Source of the DNA: Gracilariopsis chorda
Taxonomy: Eukaryota > Rhodophyta > Florideophyceae > Gracilariales > Gracilariaceae
Direction of reading: 5' to 3'
NCBI GenBank assembly: GCA_003194525.1
Contig: NBIV01000060.1
Location: forward strand, 1-64,000
Length of the DNA stretch: 64,000 nucleotides
Both the position numbers and the translations under genes were made by a program. The notes beneath the pieces were generated by a model. It worked only from the letters and a program-made list of their open reading frames with translations, made no database searches and was not told the DNA's origin. Each line of letters starts with the position of its first letter. Position 1 is the first letter of the stretch. This document shows, one piece after another, positions 1-9,517 of the stretch.

Positions 1-2720
1 TTCGTCCTCATGGACAAACCATCCCCGGGTGATCCGGTAAACGAGGCATCGCACAACGACCAGCTTGCTGGGAAGAAGAAACGCCGTCATCGACGGAAAC
101 ACCACCGAAAATATTCGGACTCCGATTCTTCGACATCGTCGGACTCATCCCGAAACCATTCGGTTAGCTCGAGCTCCTCGGACTGGACGAGAAGCGAGGC
201 TACTCCTCCCGCTCGAAGCGGTCATCGGCCACTGAAGGTGTGGTCCGAACCCGCCAGAAGGGGAGAAGACACCCCGGTCTCCGGGAATTGAAACCGACAA
301 ACCCGGATTACCGGAAGCTTTATCATACCGGTACTACCGGCTTGAAGATTTGTCACTTGGACGTACGCCCCGTGGTACGGGAAATGTGCGAGAATGCATT
401 AAGCGAATGCAGCTCTCGCTCCGCAACCAGTATTTTACTGGAGAGGACCAGTCCTAGTACTGGATTTCCTATCCCGCTTTGTTAGCGGAGGCCGATATCC
501 TCGGTATGAATGAGGGACAAGCCTATTTGGCTTTACCTTATTTCTTACGGGGAGTGGCGGAGGACCAATACGCCTCTGTCAGAGGATCTTCTCGCGCCTC
601 CGAGGGAGGAGTTACTTGCTGGCGGAGGCTGTGCAGTATCTTCTGCGCTCCTACGCCACCAACACCGCTATTCAGCAGGCTATCCTCGCTTTGCGAGATA
701 CACGCCAGCGTGCTGGAGAGACCGAGACCGATTACTCGGTGCGCCTTAACAAGGCTTTCCACAGATGTGGTAACGTATACCCCGCTGGGGAGCGCAGTAC
801 CATGTTCATTGATGGTCTTGACCCGGCAATCCGGAGTTTAGTTACCCGTTATCGGCAGGACAAGCGAAGGATCACCTACCTCGAGCTGGTCCAACACGCT
901 CGAGCGGAAGGGGATGCACTTCGTGCAAGAACTCCGAACAATCGGTCTAAATCAGCCAAGGCGTTGTTGCTGGAAAGCGAAGCTTCCTCTCTCCCGCTCA
1001 CCGCGGATGGGAACCTGGACAGGGATTTGATACCGTGCATTTAGCGCAGGGGGATGGTGTGTCGATACCCACCAGTGAGTTACCGTCAACGACGGAGATG
1101 ACCCATGATACGGGAACGAAGATCCCGTTCTATACGGTGGTAACAGTCGGGTTCAACCCCAACGACTCCCGTTTTCAAACGGTCAATCCGTTATCAACGG
1201 CCTGGATGGACTGACACCCGCCCTGCGGTTCGCTTCTCCGATACTCGGAATAATAACCGCGTGTCGCGGTGCTGGGCTCTCATTTGCCACCTGTGCTATG
1301 CCCATGGCCATACCTCTCCTCAGTGTATTTGTTCACTGAAGGATATGGCCAAGGTGGTGGCAAATTATGAGGCCCTCACTCCAGAGTAGAAACGTTCCGT
1401 CCCGACGGCTTCCTAACTCCGTGCTAAAACGGACTTTTCCACGCCCTACCACAGACCCCGCGTGCCCGGCAGCTTCATACACCCCGATTCGGGAGATCAC
1501 GCAACATCCGTTGCAACCCCGCTTATGCGGATAGAAACCCCGTCAACGGATGAAGCACTCGTTGTCGAAGAAACCAACCCACCGCCGAAGGCGGAAAACT
1601 AACTGAGGGAGTCTCCCTTTGGGAGAAGCGTCCTCAAGAACGAGGCTGTTGGCGCCCGAGGCGTCCTCGCCTCGCTCATCCCCGGATTCCCGGTAGAGTC
1701 TTGGTCTTGGCCAAGCGCAATTATACGGTCTATGCCGACCTTGGCCTTGACCCCCAGTTTATGGTGAGGTTTCTCACCGTCCTGGATACAGGTGCAGGCC
1801 CCAACTTTGTTGTGGAATCATTGTTACCCCCGCTTGTGCGGTGGCGTATCCGCTCTGACGCGGTCCCCGACATTTCGGATGCGAACAACAATCCTTTACA
1901 TACGGTGGGCACAGTGGACCTCGTCGTGAGACTTGGTACCTCTGTGGTGAAGTTGGACTTCATCGTTTGCCGTTCATTGGCAGCACCAGTGAAACTGGGA
2001 TGTGATTACTGCGACAGATTTATCGACGCAATCAGGCCCCGCCTCAGGCGTGTAGAACTTGACGACGGATGGTCGGTTCCGATTATTCGCCGCCCGCTAA
2101 AGCGGTCCTCTCGGAAACAAGTTCCGGTCCCTGCTGCGCAGGAACCACCGCCCGCGTCCCGCGAGTCCACCAAGCTCCGCGTCGCTGCCTCGGTTTCTAT
2201 ACCGGCTGAGTCCCAAGTCTGGGTGCAGGTGAATTCCCGTCAACACGGTCTTCGGGTTTATACAACCCCTCGCCTCGTTGTACGAGAAATCCCAACTGGC
2301 GCTGGCTAATGGAATTGTCTCCATTTCCCCGGATGTTCCTTTCCGGATATTGGTTGCCAACCTTGGCAAACACCCCCAGTATCTGGTCAAACACCAAGTA
2401 ATTGGGAGTGTAACCCCCCATCCTATGGGAATGCTGCCAACAAAGATGACAGCCGCCGATGTACTCGGAGTTACCACCTCTTCTGAGGAGTTCGCCCCGC
2501 CGTCCGAAGACGTCAAGTCTAAGGAGGGGAGGAAACCGCTACTTCAGCGTCGAACATACCGAGTAACTCGGAATTGCAAACCACACCTGTTCCACAGGAC
2601 AATGCTCCATCGAGCAACGACCGGATTGATCCAGAAAAAGCACTTGAAGCGCTGGACTTCAGCCACGTGCCAGAGTCGCACCGCTACAAACTCCGTACTA
2701 TGTAACGGGAATTCACCACA

Positions 2721-5611
2721 ATGTGGGATGGCTCGCTTGGCGAGATTAATGCAATGGAACACAGGATCGATTTAATCCCCGGTGCGCGACCGGTTGCACA
2801 ACCCCCTTACAGGGCAGGTCCGAAAGCTCGGGAAGAGGAGCAGTCCCAGGTGGACAAGATGCTCCGCGCAGGTGTGATTGAGCCCGCTCAATCACCCTGG
2901 GCATCCCCAGTTGTACTGGCTTTAAAGGCCGACGGAACCTGGAGGTTCTGTGTCGACTACCGCCGGCTCAATGCCGTGACTGTTAGGGACACCTACCCCA
3001 TCCCTCGTATGGACGAGTGCATTGAATCCCTTGGAGACGCCACCGTATTCACGGCCCTTGATGCCAATTGGGGATATTGGCAAGTACCTGTCAGACAGGA
3101 GGATCGCGACAAAACCGCATTCAACTGCCATGCAGGAACGTACCGCTTCAAGCAGATGCCATTTGGGTTAACCAACGCCCCCGCCACCTTTCAGCGTGCA
3201 GTAGATATTCTACTCAACCGCTTTAAGTGGCGGAGTTGTTTGGTCTACCTTGATGATATTATCATCTTCTCCAACTCGTTGGACGACCATCTCACTCACG
3301 TCCGAGACGTGCTGACCGTACTCCGCGATGCGGGAATTACCCTCAAGTTGAGTAAATGCGAGTTTTTCACAGATACTGTGAAGTATCTGGGTCACATTAT
3401 CCGTCCTGGACGGTTAGCGATCGAGAAAGCTCGAGTCAAATCCCTCGTTGAGGCGAAAGAACCCCGTACTCAAACGGAACTGTGCTCCTTTCTGGGGCTG
3501 GTCAACGTCTATCGACGGTTTATCCCGAACTTTTCGGATACTGCGGCGCCCCTGACCGCGTTGTTGCGAAAGGGGAACCACCCAAAACTGGGAACATTTA
3601 TGCCCGAGCAATCGGAAGCTTTTAACTCCTTGAAGGAGGCTGTCACATCAGCACCAATCCTACATCTCCCAAAACTTGGGTTGCCATACTCCGTAGATAC
3701 GGACTCGAGCGACTACCAAGTCGGGTGTGCTCTTTTTCAAACCACCCCCGAGGGGGAACGACATCCAATTGGTTATTGGTCGCGCTCGCTCAATGTTCAT
3801 GAGCGGAACTACTCCGTATCGGAGAAAGAGTGCCTCGCCGTCGTATGGGCGATGACCACTCTGCGCCCCTACCTTATGGGAATTCACTTCACCGTGTACA
3901 CGGATCATTCCTCATTGAGGTGGTTGATGAATATCTCCGACCCGTCGGGACGCCTCATGCGCTGGAGACTCCGCCTCGCGGAATATGAATTTCAAGTCAT
4001 TTATAAAAAGGGTGCGCAGAACACTCAGGCCGACGCTTTATCGCGGTTACCCACAAGTGGGGAAGCACTCCCAACGGAGGATGATGAAGTCCCATGCTTC
4101 ATGGCTATAGACCCGGATGATCCGGAATATGCCGTCGAGGCTAGGCCAGAAACCTGGGACGAGGATGCTGATTTTGACGAACTACTCGCATCGCGAGATA
4201 AATCTGAGAACCCGTTACCGGGAAACTTTGTACCGGTATCACCGGAAGAAATGATCCGAGAACAATTCGGCGACCCATTCTGTACGAGAATTCGTGCCCG
4301 TATCAACGGTGGTGAAGATCTCCCTTTCGGGGTAAACGACAAAGGCTACCTCGTAAGAAAGGTCGAAGCCCGCCCACAGATAGTGGTACCACATTCCCTG
4401 CAATCGCGGGTGTTACATCTATCACACTACGCCCCCATTGGAGGTCACCCAGGTGGGAGGACACTCTACCTAACCCTGCGAAGGGATTTCTATTGGCCCG
4501 CCATGGCGGTGGATTGCTACGCAACTGTGCGGTTTTGTAGCGAATGCGCGAAGAGTCGCGTCAAACTCCGCAAAAATGCGAAGAAGATGAAACTATTTCC
4601 CGCAAGGGCGCCACTCGAGTTTATCACAATTGATCTTCTCGGACCACTACTCACCACAAAACGTGGAAACAAGTTTCTACTTGTCATCACCGACCGCTTT
4701 TCCAAGCTGGTACGGACTGTCCCTCTTCGGAGGATAACCGCTCTCACGGTGGCCCAGGCTCTGGTGACGCACTGGATTTTTGTCTACGGTCCCCTGTGGA
4801 GGTGCTCTCCGACAACGGGAAGCAGTTCGTGAGAAAGTTCTTCCAGGATGTTTGTCGCATCCTGGATGTCAAGAACTGGTTCACGACTACTTACCACCCC
4901 CAGTGTAATGGGAAAGTTGAACGGTTTAACCGGACGTTACTCGCGGCGTTACGTTCCTACGTCGCTGACCATCCAACGAATTGGGATCTCTACGCTGATG
5001 CGGTAACCTACGCGTACAATACGCAGGTACACCGGACTACCGGAGTTTCGCCATTCGAGTTGGTTCTATCTAGAACACCCCCGCCTGTAGCGCTGGAACC
5101 CCAAGCTACCTTGGACAATTTCCCATCTGTGGGTATCTACCGGCAGCAATGGAAGCAATGGCTTTCCAAGCTGGTCCCCGCTGCGCGGAAGTCTATGGCA
5201 CGGGCCCAAGCCGCTTACAAGCGGGATTTTGACGCTCGCTTGCGAGGAAAGACCCCCCCGATTCGGGCAAATAACTACGTCTTCATCAGGAAGGAGTACT
5301 ACAACCCGGAACGGGAGAAGCGTCACAAACTTTCGCCTGTGGCGGATGGACCCTTCAAGGTCATCTCTGTTAACACCGACACTGTCGTGGTAGAGATGGG
5401 GGACACGCACGAACGGATTTCCCGTGATCTTGTTGTCCTTGCCCCTCCTCCCTCGTCAGAGGTAGTCCTGGATCCAGGCAACCCCGTTTCTACGGACTCT
5501 GGAACACCGGAACCATCCGGGAGTACTAGACCTACGGTACTACCAAACCCCAGCCGGGGACTCTCAGACCTACCGACTCTGTCGGACTCACCGGCTCAGC
5601 CGGGTAATTAG
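2721..5611 (+). mobile_element. pol region of the hairpin-rich Ty3/gypsy element: RT, RNase H, integrase
   Basis: Reverse transcriptase motifs are plain: the FCVDYRRLNAV block, the QMPFGLTNAPATFQ block and the YLDDIIIFS active-site box with its two adjacent aspartates. RNase H follows (DTDSSDYQVGCALFQ, then TDHSSLRWL and ADALSRLP at its end). The integrase shows the H-x-H...C-x2-C finger (HYAPIGGHPGG... FCSECAKSR), the first core aspartate in ITIDLLGPL and the NGKVERFNRTL region around the last catalytic residue. The C-terminal part has the GPFKVISV fold typical of gypsy integrases. It is a fossil copy; the family is known to make Gag and Pol as polyproteins. Hairpins of 5-9 bp lie inside the coding sequence, including one centred on the YLDD box codons (3252-3266). 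Confidence 0.92.
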
Positions 5612-5895
5612 GGCCCCTCAGCGCCCGCCTCTACCACGTCTGCCCCACTGGCGCGCATCTATACCCGCCAGGCGGGGAATGTTATCCCTTATCCCGCCGC
5701 TCCGTCTAAGGAGGGGGAGGAGAACACTCGTTTTCGAGGAACGATATCGCCGTCGCAACGGGAAACACAGCGTAACATACGGAACACTGACCGTGGAGCA
5801 CTGAGTATGTCACGCGACACTAATCCCTCGTTCCCGGGCAGTGCTGTGCAACAGGAACCAGACGCGCAGGCCCGCAAAAGCGGCAAATACACCGT

Positions 5896-7236
5896 TTGTC
5901 ACGGGAAAACGAGAAGCCTCACTCCAATACCGCAGCAGTGGAAAGGCAATCGCCCAATCTATCCCCGGAGGCATCGCCACAAACGCGGAAAACATACCGT
6001 GCTACACGGGAAGTTGAAGCGCAACTACCGCACACCCCTGTCAGGGAAGGATCCCCGACAAGGGAGTATGGTGACGATTGCCCCCAATCCCATGAGCAGG
6101 GCGATGCCTCGAAGCCGCCGTTGGCGGAAGTCCCCGCGGAAGCGGTTCAATCAGGTCGATCAGACCCGCGCCTTGCGGAGAAGGGGCGCCCAGATACGCC
6201 GGCCTCACATGGAAATACCCACACCCCTCTTGGGGAAAAAGGCAGCCAAGCCGCAGTCGAAGCTTTAAGCCCTGGCTCGCAAGCACCGGAAACGCCTCCC
6301 GTCGTTGACGGAATCGAAGCCCCCGCTACGGGGAATAATTTGCGCCAACCCCCGCAACGCTGCGGCAAAGAACCGAGGAACTCGGGAAAAACGCGAGCCA
6401 TCGCACGCTCGAAACCAGTCGTACCGGACGCTGCTCCTCCTCATGGAGATGGTGCAACGCGCTTAGCGGCAATTCCCCTGAAAAGGGTGTCATCGGCACC
6501 TGCCCGGCACCCCCCAGAGGGGAATTTTGACCAAAATACCGGTGTACCGGAGTTAGCCCCAGGCAACCCGTCAGTAGCCGGGGACACCACGGCATGGCCG
6601 GAACGTATGGTGCAAAGCACTCGTGCGCCTGGCAGGGAGGCAGTTTGCCACCCAATCACCGTGTCGCACGGGACCCCCCAGGGGATTGTGGAAATGCGGA
6701 TCCCGCAGGAGCGGTCATCTTCCCGCAAACTCGCGGTTCGTGAGCTCAACCGCGAAGGTGGAGCCCAAGTCCCCCGCCGACTGGCGGTTCGCCCGCAATA
6801 CCGCGAAAGCGGAAATGAACCTGCCCCAATGGGGAATGACTTGCCGGTGAAAACCGTGGCATCACACACCCTCTTGAGGGATATCTTCCCGCATGAGCAG
6901 CGGCCGCTATCACAGCGCACGGCAACGCCGGAGTTATCGCCGAACACCCTGCTAAGGGACATTATACCGCACAGCGGGCAGCCCCCGCAAGGGAGTACAA
7001 CCACCACCCGGCACGGCCGGCAGGTCTACGAACGAGAGTTCGTAGTAGACCGACTTGTCGGACACACCTGGGACCAGGATGGTATTCTACAATACCGCGT
7101 CCGCTGGTACGGGTATGACCCCAGTGGGGATACGTGGGAGTCAATCGAACACCTCCCACGGTCGCAGGTCGTGCGATACCACCGTCAAACGGGAACTGCA
7201 GCTCCAGCCACGCTGGTAAATGCCCAAGTTTGGTAA
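5896..7236 (+). mobile_element. Downstream frame of the Ty3 element: long disordered linker ending in a chromodomain
   Basis: The 446-residue frame is open from 5896. About 370 residues are low-complexity, rich in P, R, G, S and T, and resemble no known domain. The last 75 or so carry a chromodomain: YEREFVVDRLVGHTWDQDG, then LQYRVRWYGYDPSGDTWES and IEHLPRSQVV. The aromatic pair in the RVRWYGY stretch and the DTWE motif are hallmarks of chromoviral chromodomains, which help steer integration into heterochromatin. In most chromoviruses the chromodomain follows the integrase closely. Here the linker is long, and much of its DNA is made of back-to-back mini-hairpins, so its peptide sequence may be a by-product of that structure (inference). 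Confidence 0.8.
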
Positions 7237-7480
7237 CGTTGCCGCGCGAACGGAGGGCGATAGGAAAGGATAACAAGGCAAGGTACGTCGAAGACGGGGA
7301 ACTCAAACGAGAATCACCGTTCAAAACGGGAAAGTTTATTCAAGGGAGCAGCTAGCTCCCCACAACACTATACTACAATAGCCGGCTATGCCAGGAAAGA
7401 AGAACCGGAGACGGCGTACGCGCTTTTATCACCCATTTTCGTCTGGGAACCCTCCGCGTCCGCGGTCGTTTTCCCGTCTT

Positions 7481-7491
7481 AGGGGGGGATA
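7481..7491 (+). other. Polypurine tract before the 3' LTR
   Basis: The purine run AGGGGGGGATA directly precedes the LTR start TGTAGTGCAA. In this family such a tract primes plus-strand DNA synthesis. Its position fixes the left LTR boundary at 7492. Confidence 0.8.
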
Positions 7492-8821
7492 TGTAGTGCA
7501 ACGCCCTCAGGGAGGGATTCTTGGTACTTGAACGCTTTCCCGATATTATCGGTTGTGTAGTGTGTATATGAACTACGCCCCACCATGGTGGATATGAACA
7601 CGTGGGACACGGTTTTGGGTCAATTGGCGGTTGGCCACAGTAGTGGATGTTGCCACGAAATGTGGAGTATTTTAGTTAATATTATTTATTATTTTCACAC
7701 CCATTTCTGGGAAGCTAGTACTTAGTGCGACGGCGCACTGCCGTCGCACCAGTAAATCTTCCCCAACAAGGGACCCCAACCTGGGGAATTGGCTCTAGTT
7801 GTTGCCGCTTGCGCGCGTACTCTACTCCTCCTTGGAGGGAAACGCCGTAAACCACGGGACATCTAACCCCCTTGCACATCTAAAGGGACCCATCACTGGG
7901 AGTATAATTGTTCCAATCATATTGGTGTTTCGCCCTGTATAGGGATATTGTTACCGGCATCGCCGTATCTGTTCGTCGCTCTCGCGACTCACATCGTCCT
8001 CTCTTCCTCCTCTTCGCCCTTCCTTTTTCCCCTTTATAGGGTAGCACCACCCGCTATCCGCGGCCCTCGTGTGCGCATCCGCTCACACACCCCCACTTAC
8101 GTGGAAACATTCCTCTACTGAAGATCACACCCCGCTCACGCGGATACCGATTCTTCGCCTTCACCTCCCTGCGCGAGTCGCGACAGGTGTCCCTGGTCTT
8201 ACAAACCGGCTTCGCCGTGACACCTCTGGGAGGGCTCTACCCAACTGGGTTCACCTCGTGAGAGGAAGATCCCGAACGTCTTTCGGTGTTTTTCCCCTTT
8301 GGGGCATTGCACCACAGAGGTAAAGCCGCGTTACTAACGGTAGACCTATCCACCCTGCGTCACTAGGAGTATCACCGCCTTGGGCACTTGTCACTTAATT
8401 CACCACCGCCGTGTTCTCGCCCCTGTATAGGGTTCCTTTGTACCTTTTTCCGTGGTCCCGCTGGCCCACACCCCCGTCGCCCCCAATCGGGCATCCCCCG
8501 TATTTCCCTTACCCCACTCTCGTGGTTTCTACCCCTTTGTGTGGTTGCTCGTCACCGCTAACGCGTGTCTCTCGTGCCGGTATCCCGTGACGTCTTCCCC
8601 CATTTACGTGGACTCGTACTCCTTGGAAGGGCTGTTTTCCCATTCGTGGTGATCCTAATCCTACCGTATCAACTCTCCCCGCTTGGCGTGAGGGCGAGCC
8701 TCGGCTTTACAACCCGACTTCGTCGTGCTCATCCGGAGAGGCTCCGTTCGCTGTGTTATCCTCCAGAGGGGAAGATCCGAACGTCTTCGTGTGTTGTCCC
8801 GCTTGCGGGTATTGCACTACA
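7492..8821 (+). repeat. 3' LTR (about 1.33 kb) of the Ty3 element
   Basis: It is bounded by a perfect 10 bp inverted repeat, TGTAGTGCAA at 7492-7501 and TTGCACTACA at 8812-8821, with TG...CA ends. It has no credible gene; short frames inside it are chance. It contains an internal duplication: about 8175-8316 is a diverged copy of about 8670-8821, both ending in a near-identical TTGCAcyACA (8307-8316 and 8812-8821). Hairpins are as dense here as in the coding part. Confidence 0.88.
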
Positions 8822-9517
8822 TGAAGGCCTCCACCATTATATGGGAAACGAAGCACCGTACTTACGATTTCATTACGAACCAGGCCCTTTCCAACATCTA
8901 ATGATGGTGCGTCGATATGGCAAGCATTTTACGCAAAGAACGATGAACAGAGAAGATGGATTGACCACATTTTCGGTTCATCGAAAACTTGCTGGTCAAA
9001 TCCGAGAGGTTCAGGGACGTTGGATGTGCCAGGGTAGAGTTATGGGTTTGGGAGAGAAGTTAAAGAGACTTCATCCTGATCTTCAAGGTCCATGTCTACT
9101 ACTCCAACACTTTGATTATTGGGTTGGGAATTAGTGAGGGAATTTTATTCACGTTCTTGCCTTTATAGCTCGGCGATGAGAGAAGACTAAGGCCCAAGCC
9201 CAATATACTCATAAGCGACATGCAAGCGAGCTCCTCGAAGGTTCTTCTTATAGGAAACCACCAACACATGCTCGGTGGCATAGGCTACATACCCCTTGCA
9301 CCAGGAACCATATTTACCTTGGATCTTGTAGAATTATATGGAGGTGGTAGCGTGCAGAAGGTGTTGGGATGTCACATGGACAGGTTGACAGCGCATCAGG
9401 GTATACAAAACTCTTCAATAAGCTCGTTCATGATAAGAGGACAGAACTTCGAATAAACCCCGACGTTTAGGTGGACCAGCCATCGAAGGTGTACAGCCGT
9501 GGGCCTGCTAAAAGCTA
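8822..9517 (+). other. Unidentified stretch with coding-like frames to the right of the Ty3 LTR
   Basis: After the LTR the base composition changes at once and the hairpin pattern stops. A plus-strand frame runs to 9134 (roughly 100 residues beyond the LTR, ending LQHFDYWVGN) and a second lies at 9220-9456 (VLLIGNHQHMLGGIGYIPLA). They could be pieces of one decayed host gene. The NHQ-like motif recalls some lipid acyltransferases, but this is too little to name a function. No splice signals were convincing. Confidence 0.3.

Larger units (their letters stand above)
1..8821 (+). mobile_element. Ty3/gypsy chromodomain LTR retrotransposon, 5' end outside window
   Basis: Parts in order: basic, serine-rich gag-like region (about 10-1044); aspartic protease region (about 1700-2310, motif DTGAGPNF); reverse transcriptase (about 2900-3420, FCVDYRRLN and YLDDIIIFS); RNase H (about 3690-4060); integrase with HHCC zinc finger (about 4420-4550) and catalytic core (about 4620-5000); a downstream frame ending in a chromodomain (about 7020-7190); polypurine tract at 7481-7491; 3' LTR 7492-8821. 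The protease-RT-RNase H-integrase order and the chromodomain identify a Ty3/gypsy chromovirus. The copy is broken, with several breaks mostly in the gag-protease part, while long frames survive in pol. The 5' LTR and target duplication are out of view, so age cannot be judged from LTR divergence. The element carries an extraordinary density of short perfect hairpins (separate entry). Confidence 0.93.
1..8821. repeat. Dense field of perfect mini-hairpins covering the Ty3 element
   Basis: Perfect inverted repeats with short loops occur throughout the coding, untranslated and LTR parts. Examples: 60-71, 84-96, 427-441 (6 bp stem, loop 3), 1256-1270 (6/3), 2874-2895 (9 bp stem, loop 4), 3252-3266, 3297-3311, 3366-3382, 7026-7045 (8 bp stem, loop 4). 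By eye there are nine stems of 5 bp or more in 1070-1420 and about 27 in 2860-4240, with loops up to 8. Chance predicts roughly two or three and nine or ten. The usual form is CC-NNN, loop of 3, NNN-GG. One stem pair, CCGTC...GACGG, recurs five times with different loops (84-96, 1083-1095, 1397-1408, 3401-3413, 6299-6311). I did not notice the pattern in flanking DNA. Confidence 0.85.

Noticed and set aside
1-8821. Hairpin field read as a CRISPR array or a conserved palindromic repeat family
   Set aside because: The stems have many different sequences, irregular spacing and no common spacer length; they lie inside pol codons. A CRISPR array or one mobile palindrome would show one repeat.
1-8821. 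Hairpins explained by GC-richness alone
   Set aside because: Raised GC lifts chance stems a little, but not three- to four-fold, and it does not explain matched changes on both arms in the duplicated LTR segment. Shuffled controls are still needed.
8822-9456. Lipid acyltransferase gene suggested by a GNHQ motif
   Set aside because: A four-residue motif in a short broken frame is not enough; no other family block is visible.
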